A stretch of 64,000 nt of DNA. Origin: Thalassolituus sp006212115 (GTDB lineage: Bacteria > Pseudomonadota > Gammaproteobacteria > Pseudomonadales > Oceanobacteraceae). The notes beneath the pieces are model-generated. The model was not told the DNA's origin. It saw nothing but the letters and a program-made list of their open reading frames with translations, and did not search any database. A program made the position numbers and the translations under genes. Below are positions 53,301-60,415 of the stretch, piece by piece (the first letter of the stretch is position 1; each line of letters begins with the position of its first letter). Location of the stretch: NCBI RefSeq assembly GCF_040372045.1, contig NZ_BAABWH010000007.1; one strand, written 5' to 3'.

Positions 53301-54288
53301 CATCAACCCCGTTTACATAACCGTCTATATCTCCGGATACACCGACCGCTCCCAGTCGAACCCCTTCAATGATGTCGTGGGCTGCGCCACCAGACGCGGA
53401 GAGCGTTCCATAGCTATCCGGAGCATCACCAAAATCACTGATCGGCTCAGAACGGATACTGTCTGCCCTAAAGAAAATCCAGGTGTCCAACTGCGCATCG
53501 CCGACATCTGCCAGCCCTGTTACAACCCTGACCTGCTCACCCGGCGTGACAGCAACCCGACACGAGAGCTGGCGCGTAAAGCCATCCATTTCAGTAACCA
53601 GAGCGCCATCCGTGTTGTTAACATAAATGCCAGCGTTGCTGACACCATCGGCATTATTCGGATATGTATCTGCAGGATCAGCCTGGGCGGGAAGGTCGAG
53701 TGAATGGATATTGTTAATCCGAACTTCGTCACCAGCAGGCGTCAATGCGCAGTTGGTGCCGTTTACCAGAATCCGAGCAAGATCGTTATAACTCGCTCCG
53801 ACGAATTCGAGATACTCATCTGACCCAAAGATGAAATCGATAACCAAAACCTCGTTATCGGGAACTACATCAAACGAAAACTTAACTACGTCATACAGAT
53901 CACTACCTAGATCGGTGTCATCTACCGAATTTCCATCCCACACCTGATTGGTTTGCGGAGACGAATTTTCACCTGTAACAGAACTGACATCCCCAGTACT
54001 CAGTATCACACCAGTCTGAAAACCCGAACCAAAAAGATCTCCATAGCCACTGAATTGACCACCTTGGGCCAAGTTTTCAACTCTTCTGCGGTCGTACCAC
54101 GGCCCCTCTGTAGTGTAATCACTCGTGTAATAAACCGCTCCTGACACTGCAACCCCAGGCCCAGCCAGAAGCTCAGCCATCGACTCTACGCTTACGTCAG
54201 GATCGGACAGCGGGCTGACGGTCTCAGCAAACGCAATAGAAGAAAAAGCCAGATATACAAAGGCACTTGTTTTTATAAAACGGGACAT
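44335..54288 (-). CDS. giant (3317 aa) Ig-like/thrombospondin-3-repeat adhesin fused to an OmpA-family protein
   Basis: Domains in order: signal peptide (1-21); choice-of-anchor L-like domain (about 30-275); GEVED domain (about 285-455, DFGDAPDSYGT to EVEDYRV); an Ig-like region with eight full bacterial Ig-like repeats of about 100 residues and a shorter ninth (about 460-1460); an invasin-like Big_1 domain (about 1460-1550); a thrombospondin-type-3, DxDxDG-rich acidic region (1551-2902) with twelve C-x5-C marks; a sorting-like segment (M2938-L2952, then RRSRR); a second signal-like segment ending AKAQA with predicted cleavage after A2980; an OmpA-like barrel (about 2985-3150); a Pro/Lys linker; one more TSP3 unit; and an OmpA C-terminal peptidoglycan-binding domain (about 3200-3317, LSERRANAV). 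It is probably calcium-binding, exported and wall-anchored. The single frame is uninterrupted. It lies between cinA and mutS. Confidence 0.88.
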   Translation of the reverse strand: MSRFIKTSAFVYLAFSSIAFAETVSPLSDPDVSVESMAELLAGPGVAVSGAVYYTSDYTTEGPWYDRRRVENLAQGGQFSGYGDLFGSGFQTGVILSTGDVSSVTGENSSPQTNQVWDGNSVDDTDLGSDLYDVVKFSFDVVPDNEVLVIDFIFGSDEYLEFVGASYNDLARILVNGTNCALTPAGDEVRINNIHSLDLPAQADPADTYPNNADGVSNAGIYVNNTDGALVTEMDGFTRQLSCRVAVTPGEQVRVVTGLADVGDAQLDTWIFFRADSIRSEPISDFGDAPDSYGTLSASGGAAHDIIEGVRLGAVGVSGDIDGYVNGVDDSQGNASDDADNALATVPNPRISDTSYSLTFAATSINGSSSDVVGWIDFDRDGQFQPDEAAPLISVASDSYETPITLNWSGMGSSGPDIKTGPTYLRLRIANIGLSASTPAGAFASGEVEDYRVIISDGQNPAIATILRQSPADMYTGSSSVTFRVQFSEYVEGVDSADFSVTLGSITQVELIEDNVFDVAVSGMSGVEGELALSLSGSQDIVDAEGNLLISSLPVDAESYQIDQSAPAAPTIDGISTDTGRSADDGITADNTLVLSGSAEAGSQISLRVDGAEVATTSADSDGNWVFDYSGAVSPDGTYQITAVATDQAGNVSAVSEAFVVVIDTQAPGQPKVLTISEDTGASSTDAVTNDAQLMLSGEAGSDETVTLYVDGVLAGTAYSNEFGFWMADISGVVLTEGTRSIAATSTDAAGNVSAVSAPLIVTVDQTSPDAPVITAISDDTGEAGDGVTSDNTLRLFGTAEVQTEVAVFQNGTLLSTVTADGNGDWVYDLRGTTLADGDYSFTAQSTDLAGNISDPSLSFAVTIDTSGPATPVVQSVSEDTGVVDGITADQTLTFGGSADAGDRVAVFLNGQQIGAVRASDEGIWTFDNGATLLSDGDYSVTAQATSLNGLTSPMSAAYNLTIDTIAPDSPSVSSITTDTGLDDDRVTADNTLIFSGTAEAGADLDVRLDGALIGMLKANEAGEWTLDYSATVLDDGEHLIAVTATDAAGNTGSESTPLTFTIDTQPPVLPVVSGISDDTGSSASDGITRDSRLLYVGTAEAGTAIDLLIDGSTVGSVTADASGQWSVDLTETELAEGQYDVVARSRDLAGNSTDSAALVITVDLTAPAPAVVTSIDEDTKTPNDRVTSDTELAFSGVSEPGSVVEIFINGQPSGVTTADETGAWSLDYSDVSLADGVYAITNQVTDLAGNTGALSAPVSVIVDTVAPQSPLITAISDDTGTADDGITSDTTLTFSGSSEAGSEVDVYLNDALIGNVITDASGEWVLDYTSTELTDGDYSADARATDVAGNVSARGQAFELEIDTVAPGNVTLSQNGQTIADNTPVLSGTADPGSRILITINGAEFVTQTNDDGEWSIEITPDIENGDYDVEVVSEDSAGNQSSTSGSITVDLSISRDNSQTSAAPTTVAADGVSVAVIRVEIRDTANELVPGLIPSISTSLGQLSDVTEVSNGVYEAELSSSFDLGTATVDIEVANTALESLTVNFIAGDSDGDGLTDLDEDANNDGDPTNDDLDRDGIPDFRDDDDDGDGRTTSEEDVNGDGDPTNDDTDDDGIPDYLDGDDDSTDGTNDSDGDGVPDTRECSSGLPCEDTDADGTPDYMDEDDDNDGIPTEDEGIQNSEQGESARDSDGDGVPDYLDSDDDGDGLLTRDEDADEDGDANPATQPGPDADADGIPAYLDPNDNDTSGAGDSDGDGIPDDQECATGLPCEDTDADGVPDYRDEDDDNDGIPTLDEGPLRDTDGDGTPDFRDPDDDGDGVISTEEDANTDGDGNPATTPGLDVDNDGIPAYLDPNDSQVLSPGDADDDGVTDDVECAGGLPCRDTDGDGIPDYMDDDDDGDGIPSRDEGDNRDSDGDGVPDRRDNDDDNDGRLTTEEDGNSDLDNNPATEAGPDADGDGIPAYLDPNDDEDGVGDSDGDGLPDDLECGPALPCHDSDFDGIPDFRDGDDDGDGVPTASEAPLRDSDGDGIPDYLDPDDDDDGIPTPLEDSDLDGDGNAATQPGPDADGDNIPAYLDPNDGNSSSPGDGDGDSLPDNVECPTGVPCVDSDFDGVPNYMDEDDDGDGVLTRDEDANRNGDLLDDDGDNDGVPDYLDPDSTDDDEDGLSNLEEDSNGDGDPTNDDLDRDGIPDYLDPDDDGDGFNTIDEDLNGNGDPRDDDGDGDGIPAYLDPNDQLNGSPGDADEDGIFDDIECDTGIPCRDTDGDGLPDYMDGDDDNDGVPSAIEGRDRDTDNDGTPDFRDPDDDGDGIATGVEDSNIDGDGNPSTSAGPDFDNDTIPAYLDPNDSDVTGPGDSDGDGVSDLQECRAGAPCEDSDQDGQPDYNDPDDDNDGRNTINEDPNEDGNPVNDDTDGDGVADYLDSDDDGDGRPSDEESNGDADNDGIPDYLDRDGNTANGTGGDSDNDGINDVTECPSGVPCRDTDGDGSPDYADDDDDNDGRSTLEEGPDRDTDGDGTPDYRDPDDDGDGFDTIDEGSGDSDGDGIPDYLDPSAGDSDNDGVPDGAECPDGVPCRDTDGNGVPDYLDEDDDGDGVPTVDEDLGGDGNPTNDDTDGDGTPDYLDRDDDEDGLPTLDEGNNDRDGDGIPDYLDPDDANLGGTTDGSGDSDRDGVSDRIECPLGVPCRDSDSDGTPDYLSPDDDGDGIPTIDEDRNGDGNPLNDDTDNDFRPDYRDPDDDGDGIPTSEENEGDSDFDGIPDYLDPSSGDSDRDGISDAIECPGLILCWDTDGDDLPNFRDPDDDGDGVPTAFEDADGDGNPRNDDTDNDGIPDYLDTDDDNDGTLTGEEGGVGDVDNDGIPDYLDPDSNNAAGMPDGSGDSDGDGISDREECGTGSRCADTNGDGTPDYMQVAEAADADLAPGLVEDLVPGKGEVSASLPALGSMTVLWSLLSLPLVLLRRSRRSKLLAIGVALLLGTGLISAKAQAGFDTDETYAGASIGLSRLTPSTSDSVYNNEDESGTGFGLFAGYRLEDDLSLELQYTDLGEAVLKDGATDEEASFGYSVLGAMLHWYPWQTSWNGKDTLNAYLEAGLVSVSTDSSVDYNKEASMSLGLGVGIEYSFADTWAARISGQTFTRDAHYLGLSFMKRFGSTAPVPVKRPIVKPAPVAKPKPIAAPVVIMADSDNDGIVDDIDDCPDTPDGMSVNHRGCSVLDARLDGVYFASGSSELTTGATRVLDQVIDTLFDYPDARIEIGAYTDSLGAAAANQRLSERRANAVMQYLIDMGVRPTRLEARGYGEEAPIASNDTPQGRAQNRRVEIRVIN
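45583..49638. repeat. 4-kb coding tandem array of thrombospondin-3-type acidic repeats
   Basis: Residues 1551-2902 of the giant protein are built of DGDGxPDY/LDxDDDGDG units. A higher-order period of roughly 110 residues is marked by twelve ECxxxxxC(x)D elements (C-x5-C). Copies differ at many codons, so the array is old rather than freshly amplified. Long frames on other strands across it are shadows of its skewed codon pattern. Confidence 0.9.
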
Positions 54289-54841
54289 TCTACGGTCCTT
54301 AGAAATATTCAGATCACTCTCACAGCACCCATCTGGAAAACACCTCGCCAGATATCGGTACCGATCAATCCCTTGTCATATATTCCAGGAGGCTCCATGC
54401 AGAGAGCTGATTCCTGGCAAACACGGCAATAACAGTCGCACTCTTTTTAATGTTAGACGCTGCATATTGCTGAGATGCGGTCCATGTGCAACGCACCTGT
54501 CATTTGTCACAGTAATGTTTGAATTGCGTCTATTTTTCACCATTCAAACCTGACACCTGGAATCCGCCACTCCCATCAGGCCAGAAAAGCCAAACGGTAC
54601 ACCTGTGGATTAGTCAGATAGCGTCAAAGTGTCACTTTATACCGGTTACTGAAATTATTAACAGAACGGTTACTTTGCTTTACCGCTGATTTACAAAGGC
54701 AGGAAGGGTATATCTATACGATCCCAGAAGAAAGGAATAGGTACGCCCCGATTTCAGAAACCAAATTCTTTGCCGTACAATCCGCCCTCGACGTCGTCCG
54801 ACAGATAACATTTACCCAATATGTCCAAGGAATAGATTGGT
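54289..54841. other. 553-bp intergenic region between the giant gene and mutS
   Basis: This divergent gap must hold the promoters of both the giant adhesin gene (minus) and mutS (plus). No gene, tRNA or terminator was recognised. TGTCATTTGTCACAG at about 54499-54513 has a half-site, ATTTGTCA, also found in the candidate operator at 29519-29538; the match is too short to carry weight alone. Confidence 0.6.
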
Positions 54842-57442
54842 ATGAGCAAGGCCTCATCGCACACCCCAATGATGCAGCAGTATTTCAAGATAAAGTCTGA
54901 GTTTCCGGACACGATGCTGTTCTACCGGATGGGCGATTTTTACGAGCTGTTTTACGATGACGCCAAGCGTGCTGCCCAGCTTCTGGATATTACATTAACC
55001 GCACGTGGACAAAGCGGTGGCCAACCGATTCCCATGGCGGGGGTGCCTTTTCACGCCGCCGAAAATTACATTGCGAAATTGGTGCGCAGTGGCGTGTCTG
55101 TCGCCATCGCCGAACAAGTCGGTGACCCAGCCACCAGCAAAGGGCCGGTCGAACGTAAAGTCGTCCGAATACTGACCCCCGGAACACTGACCGACGAAGC
55201 GCTGCTGGACGAACATCAAGACAACCTGCTGGTCTCGCTCTGCTCTCAGCAACAACGCCATGGTCTCGCAGTTCTTGAGATTTCATCAGGACGTTTCAGT
55301 GTTTTTGAAGTCGACGGGGATGACGCCCTGTTAGCAGAGGTCGAGCGCCTGCGTCCGGCGGAACTGCTCCTGCCTGAGGATCAGATTTTCCCGGACGCCA
55401 TCAGCAACCGACCGGGAGCAACGCAACAGGCGCCCTGGCACTATGAATCGGATACAGCACTGCGTTTGCTGACCACGCAGCTAAAAACCCGCGACTTAAG
55501 AGGCTTCGGCTGTGAGGGCATGAAAACAGCGATTCGCGCTGCCGGAGCCCTACTTAACTACGCGCAGGAAACCCAGCGCAATAGCCTGCCGCATATTCGC
55601 TCTCTGACGGTCGAACAGCCGGCCGACGCCATCATCATTGATCCGGCCAGTCGCCGTAATCTGGAAATCGATATTAATCAGAAAGGTGACAGTCAGTACA
55701 CCTTGGCATGGGTTCTGGATAAGACGGCCACATCGATGGGCAGTCGTTTGTTGCGACGCTGGCTGAATCGCCCGCTGCGCGATCACGCACAACTGGGTTT
55801 GCGTCAGAACCTGATCGCACAGTGCTTACAACAGTATGCGCACGAGGATCTGCACCAATATCTGAAACAGGTCGGTGACGTTGAGCGAATTTTGTCCCGC
55901 GTCGCGCTCGGTTCGGCCAGACCACGCGATCTGGCCCGACTCCGCGATGCACTCACCATTATTCCGGATATCCGCGAGCAACTGATGACCCTCGAGGCGC
56001 CACTGGCCGCCGACATCTGCGAGCGCGCACCGGAGTTTCCGCAATGGGTGGAGCAGTTGCAGGCGGCCATCATTGACAACCCGCCGGTTGTTATCCGCGA
56101 TGGCGGTGTTATTGCCGAAGGCTACGACGCCGAACTCGATGAATTACGCTCTCTCAGTGAAAACGCCGGTGACTACCTGATTAAACTCGAAGAGCGCGAG
56201 CGTGATCGCACCGGTATCAGCACACTCAAAGTGGGATACAACCGCGTACACGGCTACTACATCGAAATCAGCAAAGCACAGTCGGATGATGCACCCACCG
56301 AGTACATTCGTCGTCAGACCCTGAAAAACGCCGAACGATTTATCACGCCAGAGTTGAAAGAGTTCGAGGACAAAGCCCTGAGTGCAAAAGCACGGGCTCT
56401 CAGTCGCGAAAAAATGCTGTATGAGACGCTGCTGACAGACCTGGCTGAAGACCTGATTCCCCTGCAAGTTGCTGCCGCAGCGCTATCCGAACTGGATGTA
56501 TTAACCTGTCTCGCTGAACGCGCAGAAACTTTGCGATTCAATGCGCCAGAATTGGTCAGTGACAGTGTGGTGGACATTCGTCAGGGTCGCCATCCAGTCG
56601 TCGAATCACTGATCACCGATCCCTTTGTTGCAAACGACACCTGTCTGAGCACCGACGAAAGAATGCAGATTATTACCGGCCCGAACATGGGCGGTAAATC
56701 GACCTACATGCGTCAGGTAGCACTGATTACCTTACTGGCTCATATCGGCTCTTACGTCCCCGCCGAATACTGCAAACTCGGACCTATCGATCGGATCTTT
56801 ACCCGAATGGGATCGGCGGACGATGTCGCCGGTGGTCGATCCACTTTTATGGTCGAAATGACCGAAACAGCCAACATCCTCCATAACGCTACCCGCGACA
56901 GTCTGGTGCTGATGGACGAAGTCGGTCGCGGAACCAGCACCTTTGATGGCCTGTCTCTCGCCTGGGCTGCCGCAGCGCACTTGGCCGAAAACACACAGGC
57001 ATTTACTTTGTTTGCGACCCACTACTTTGAAATGACGTCACTGCCGGAACAATACCCAACCGCCACCAACGTGCATTTAAAGGCCACCGAACACGATGAA
57101 CGCATTATCTTTCTGCACAGCGTAGAGAAAGGTCCGGCCAACCAAAGCTACGGTCTTCAGGTTGCCCAGCTGGCAGGTGTGCCACCGACGGTAATCAACA
57201 ATGCCCGTCAACAGTTGTCACAGCTTGAGCAGCAGACCACCAGCGTCACACCGGTGAAAGTCGCAGTGACAACATCGCATACCGTGGCAACAGCGCCGGA
57301 GTCTACGTCCGCGCCGATGCAGTCGGACCTCTTTGCCACTCGGCCCGGCCCCGCCGAGGCCGCTCTGGCAGATATCAATCCGGACGATCTGACGCCTCGC
57401 CAGGCTCTGGAACTGGTCTATTCACTGAAAGAGATGGTTTGA
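54842..57442 (+). CDS. mutS: DNA mismatch repair protein MutS
   Basis: This 866-residue MutS begins with the mismatch-recognition domain (HTPMMQQYFKIKSEFPDTMLFYRMGDFYELFYDDAKRA), where the FxE Phe is in TMLFYRMGDFYELF. Domains II-IV follow, then the ATPase with Walker A GPNMGGKST, Walker B LVLMDEVGRGTSTFDG and the C-terminal helix-turn-helix. It binds mismatches and starts repair with MutL. The ATG at 54842 is close to the family start. It is followed by fdxA after 125 bp, as in Pseudomonas. It faces away from the giant gene. Confidence 0.98.
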   Translation: MSKASSHTPMMQQYFKIKSEFPDTMLFYRMGDFYELFYDDAKRAAQLLDITLTARGQSGGQPIPMAGVPFHAAENYIAKLVRSGVSVAIAEQVGDPATSKGPVERKVVRILTPGTLTDEALLDEHQDNLLVSLCSQQQRHGLAVLEISSGRFSVFEVDGDDALLAEVERLRPAELLLPEDQIFPDAISNRPGATQQAPWHYESDTALRLLTTQLKTRDLRGFGCEGMKTAIRAAGALLNYAQETQRNSLPHIRSLTVEQPADAIIIDPASRRNLEIDINQKGDSQYTLAWVLDKTATSMGSRLLRRWLNRPLRDHAQLGLRQNLIAQCLQQYAHEDLHQYLKQVGDVERILSRVALGSARPRDLARLRDALTIIPDIREQLMTLEAPLAADICERAPEFPQWVEQLQAAIIDNPPVVIRDGGVIAEGYDAELDELRSLSENAGDYLIKLEERERDRTGISTLKVGYNRVHGYYIEISKAQSDDAPTEYIRRQTLKNAERFITPELKEFEDKALSAKARALSREKMLYETLLTDLAEDLIPLQVAAAALSELDVLTCLAERAETLRFNAPELVSDSVVDIRQGRHPVVESLITDPFVANDTCLSTDERMQIITGPNMGGKSTYMRQVALITLLAHIGSYVPAEYCKLGPIDRIFTRMGSADDVAGGRSTFMVEMTETANILHNATRDSLVLMDEVGRGTSTFDGLSLAWAAAAHLAENTQAFTLFATHYFEMTSLPEQYPTATNVHLKATEHDERIIFLHSVEKGPANQSYGLQVAQLAGVPPTVINNARQQLSQLEQQTTSVTPVKVAVTTSHTVATAPESTSAPMQSDLFATRPGPAEAALADINPDDLTPRQALELVYSLKEMV

Positions 57443-57567
57443 TCGCTGCTCGAGGGCTGGCGTAAAATATCCAACAGATGCGTGCTCGGCGAATAAGATG
57501 AACAAGTAGCCACAGAGCTACCTATACCGGGTAACCGATGAGAGAGATCATTTAACAGGAGGCTGCC

Positions 57568-57897
57568 GTGCCCTTTGTTGTTACAGACAACTGCGTGAAG
57601 TGTAAGTACACAGACTGCGTGGACGTCTGTCCCGTCGACTGTTTTTACGAGGGCCCCAACGTCCTCGTAATTAACCCAGACGAGTGCATTGATTGTGCGC
57701 TGTGCGACTCTCAGTGCCCTGCGCAGGCCATTTACTCCGAAGACGATGTGCCACCCGAGCAGGTGCACTACATTGAACTGAACGCCGAGCTGGCGGAGAA
57801 GTGGGCCGATAACAACATCACTGAGATGAAAGACCCACTACCAGACGCTAAGAAGTGGGACGGGGTACCCGACAAGCTAAAATATCTGGAGCATTGA
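57568..57897 (+). CDS. fdxA: ferredoxin FdxA, 7Fe-8S type
   Basis: This 109-residue ferredoxin matches Azotobacter FdI-type FdxA: MPFVVTDNCVKCKYTDCVDVCPVDCFYEGPN with one [3Fe-4S] ligand set, then CIDCALCDSQCP binding [4Fe-4S]. The C-terminal tail (about 60-109) is typical of the family. Start is GTG at 57568 with AGGAGG nine bases upstream. It carries electrons; a specific partner is not known. It converges on moeA, ending 8 bp before that gene's end. Confidence 0.95.
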   Translation: MPFVVTDNCVKCKYTDCVDVCPVDCFYEGPNVLVINPDECIDCALCDSQCPAQAIYSEDDVPPEQVHYIELNAELAEKWADNNITEMKDPLPDAKKWDGVPDKLKYLEH

Positions 57898-57905
57898 TCA
57901 AGCAG

Positions 57906-59150
57906 CTAGAGCAACCACTGATCAAACATCTCAACCAGAACAGTCTCGCCGGCATTGACCCGGCCCCTGTCCTGCTCAAGTATGATAAAACAGTTCGCCC
58001 GACTGACCGAACTCAAAATACCTGACCCCTGCTGCCCAGTAGAGCGTACCTGCCATTGCCCGTCTTCATGCAGCTCTGCGATACCACGCTGATAGTCTGC
58101 GCGCCCCGGTCGTTTGCGCAAGGTGTCCACAACAATTGCAGGAATGCGTATTCTCGGCGGCAGAGTCTCACCCGACAACGTCCGAATAACCGGCAAACCA
58201 ACCTGATGTAAGGTGACCAATGCCGACACCGGATTCCCCGGTAAACCAATAAACAGAGTCTCACCGATTCGGCCGAACGCGAGCGGCTTGCCAGGCTTCA
58301 TTGCCAGTTTCCACAAATCCAGCTGGCCGAGTGACTCCACGGCCTCACGGGTAAAATCGGCTTCGCCGACGGACACGCCGCCACTGGTGAGAATGATGTC
58401 GGCATGGTCCGCTGCATGTTTCAGAGCATCGGTTATTGCCGGCAAGCTGTCACTGACTGCAGTCAGCAACTGAACCTCAGCGCCAAGGCGCTCGAAAATA
58501 GGACGCAACGAAAACGAATTACTCTCGTATATTTTGCCCGGCGCCAAAGCTTCTCCGGGAGCGATCAGCTCATCACCCGTCGTAAGAAGACTGACCCGTA
58601 ACGGTCGGACCACCTCGATATCAGGAACACCGATACTCGCCAACAAACCGCAATCGGCAGGCGTCAGACGACGACCTGCGGGTAACACCACGGCGCCCTT
58701 CTGAATGTCCTCACCGGCGCGTCGGATATTATCACCGGGCTTCAGAGCAGTGAGATCAGTGACTTTTACGCCCGCATCCACTACGTCTGTGTTTTCCTGC
58801 ATGACCACCAGACGTGCACCATCAGGAACAACAGCGCCAGTCATAATCCGTACGCACTCACCCGCACTCAAAACACCCTCAAACACCTCTCCCGCCAGCA
58901 CGGTGCCCCTCTGGCGAAACAAGCCAATAGGACGCTCAGAATCACTTCCCGGATGTACCGCATAACCGTCCATCGCCGAGTTATCTGCAGGAGGGACATT
59001 CATAGGACTGACTACATCATTGGCCAACACGCGACCACAGGCTTGCCCCAGATCACACACCTGTGTCTCAGTAATAGGAACAACCTGAGAGAGCAGATAA
59101 CGTATTGCGTCTTCGACAGGGGTTAACCCTGGTTGATCACAGCCGGTCAT
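57906..59150 (-). CDS. moeA: molybdopterin molybdenumtransferase MoeA
   Basis: This 414-residue MoeA has the family landmarks: the N-terminal PVEDAIRYLLSQV, the MPT-binding-type NVPPADNSAMDGYAVH, LTSGGVSVGEADFT, MKPGKPLAFG and GLPGNPVSALVTLHQVG. It inserts molybdenum into adenylated molybdopterin. The ATG at 59150 is preferred over TTG 59159; AGGA lies upstream of both. No moaA-E genes are nearby. It is followed upstream by the fumarylacetoacetate-hydrolase-family gene, also minus, with a 32-bp gap. Confidence 0.94.
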   Translation of the reverse strand: MTGCDQPGLTPVEDAIRYLLSQVVPITETQVCDLGQACGRVLANDVVSPMNVPPADNSAMDGYAVHPGSDSERPIGLFRQRGTVLAGEVFEGVLSAGECVRIMTGAVVPDGARLVVMQENTDVVDAGVKVTDLTALKPGDNIRRAGEDIQKGAVVLPAGRRLTPADCGLLASIGVPDIEVVRPLRVSLLTTGDELIAPGEALAPGKIYESNSFSLRPIFERLGAEVQLLTAVSDSLPAITDALKHAADHADIILTSGGVSVGEADFTREAVESLGQLDLWKLAMKPGKPLAFGRIGETLFIGLPGNPVSALVTLHQVGLPVIRTLSGETLPPRIRIPAIVVDTLRKRPGRADYQRGIAELHEDGQWQVRSTGQQGSGILSSVSRANCFIILEQDRGRVNAGETVLVEMFDQWLL

Positions 59151-59182
59151 AGTGTTCAATTCCTATGCAGTAGTTGAGAATG

Positions 59183-59845
59183 TCAGCCATTCACCACGGT
59201 GGTCTGAAGCGAAATCCAGTCTTCCAGAGACAGCTCCAGCTTATCGCCAGCAACCAGAGGGCCGACGCCCGGTGGCGTGCCTGTCATGATGACATCGCCC
59301 GGATTTAGGCGAAAAGTCTCCGACATATGGGCGATAAGCGGAATGACCGTATTGAGCATGTCCCGGGTATTCCCTGTCTGCTGAAGTTCACCATTACGGA
59401 CAATCGAAAAGCTCAAATTTTGCCAGTCAGAAACACGTTCAACCGACACGAACTCACTGATGGGGCAAGAATGATCAAACGCTTTGGCCCGATCCCAGGG
59501 TAGACGCTTTTCCTTTAAGCCGGTTTGCACATCTCGCAGAGTCAGGTCCAACCCCAGACCGACACCTGCGATGGCTGCAGAGACCTGGTCTGCGGAAGCG
59601 CGAGTCAGTGTTTCACCAATCAGCACGGCTACCTCTAACTCGTGATGAACCTCGCCGAGGCCTTCGGGAATACGTACGGGCGAGCGTACGTCGCAGACTG
59701 CATCAGACGGTTTCAGGAAGAGAACAGGTTGATCAGGAACGGGGTTATTCAATTCGGCAGCGTGTGCTGCGTAGTTACGACCAATACAAACGACTTTGCC
59801 TACGGCATGACCATAGCGCTGGCCTTCCAGAATGGGAGTAAACAT
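59183..59845 (-). CDS. fumarylacetoacetate hydrolase family protein (YcgM-like acylpyruvase)
   Basis: This 220-residue enzyme resembles E. coli YcgM. It has VGKVVCIGRNYAAHAAEL, PVLFLKPSDAVCDVRSP, the metal-binding EVHHELEVAVLIGE, LTLRDVQTGLKEKRLPW and DVIMTGTPPGVGPL. It hydrolyses acylpyruvates or acts as an oxaloacetate decarboxylase. The start at 59845 was chosen for similarity; no strong SD is seen. It is upstream of moeA on the same strand with a 32-bp gap, so they may be co-transcribed. Confidence 0.9.
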   Translation of the reverse strand: MFTPILEGQRYGHAVGKVVCIGRNYAAHAAELNNPVPDQPVLFLKPSDAVCDVRSPVRIPEGLGEVHHELEVAVLIGETLTRASADQVSAAIAGVGLGLDLTLRDVQTGLKEKRLPWDRAKAFDHSCPISEFVSVERVSDWQNLSFSIVRNGELQQTGNTRDMLNTVIPLIAHMSETFRLNPGDVIMTGTPPGVGPLVAGDKLELSLEDWISLQTTVVNG

Positions 59846-59960
59846 AGAGAGATTCTGCAACCAACAAAACCCCAATCATATCACGTTGGGGTCTGCGTCG
59901 CGGAGTGGCTGAGCCTGAGTTTAGGTTGCGGGCTCGCTATTCAGAGCAGGGGCTGACTGT

Positions 59961-60335
59961 TCAGGACTTTCCACCCGGAAAAGAAATAAGCTCGGCGAGC
60001 TCGCGGTTCACTTGAGACGGAACTTCGAGGTTACTTTCGAGTACTCCGCGCAGCACTTCCTGACTCTCAAAATCCATGGAGTCGCATGCGCAACCAACCA
60101 CATCATCATCGATATGAACCAGAGATGAATCCATATCAATCACCCCACCGGATTCCAGTGTCAAAGTGATCTTCAGGGACTGCTCAAGCTGCCAACTGAC
60201 ATTCTCGGGGATGACCAGCAGAATGCCACGCATACTGATATCGAGACAGAAGGTCTCGAGTTTCTGTGTACCGTCGTCCACCTGTACTCGCTGAAACAGG
60301 TGAACGCGTTTCGCTTGTCGTTGTTCCATCTTCAT
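59961..60335 (-). CDS. PilZ-domain c-di-GMP-binding protein
   Basis: This 124-residue PilZ-domain protein has the RxxxR motif (RQAKR at about residues 6-10) and the DxSxxG motif (DISMRG at about 32-37) that bind c-di-GMP. It has no other domain. A link to the three GGDEF or sensor genes in this window is possible but not shown. It lies downstream of ettA on the same strand with an 80-bp gap containing a 10-bp hairpin. Confidence 0.85.
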   Translation of the reverse strand: MKMEQRQAKRVHLFQRVQVDDGTQKLETFCLDISMRGILLVIPENVSWQLEQSLKITLTLESGGVIDMDSSLVHIDDDVVGCACDSMDFESQEVLRGVLESNLEVPSQVNRELAELISFPGGKS

Positions 60336-60363
60336 AATCCTGAACGGGATACAACAGGTTTAG

Positions 60364-60395
60364 CCTGTTCTGCGCGAATCGCAAGGCAGAACAGG
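60364..60395. repeat. 10-bp perfect stem-loop between ettA and the PilZ gene
   Basis: CCTGTTCTGC (60364-60373) pairs with GCAGAACAGG (60386-60395) around a 12-base loop. No T-run follows on either strand, so it may be an RNA-processing or attenuation element rather than a full terminator. Confidence 0.55.
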
Positions 60396-60415
60396 ATATT
60401 TATCCCGTCAGGCCG

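Noticed and set aside
54499..54513. Shared operator between the giant adhesin promoter and the exported-pair promoter
   Set aside because: Only an 8-base half-site is shared; it is too short to support common control.
57895..57926. TTGATCA/TGATCAA inverted repeat between fdxA and moeA as a terminator
   Set aside because: It overlaps the end of moeA, has a long loop and lacks a U-tract on either strand.
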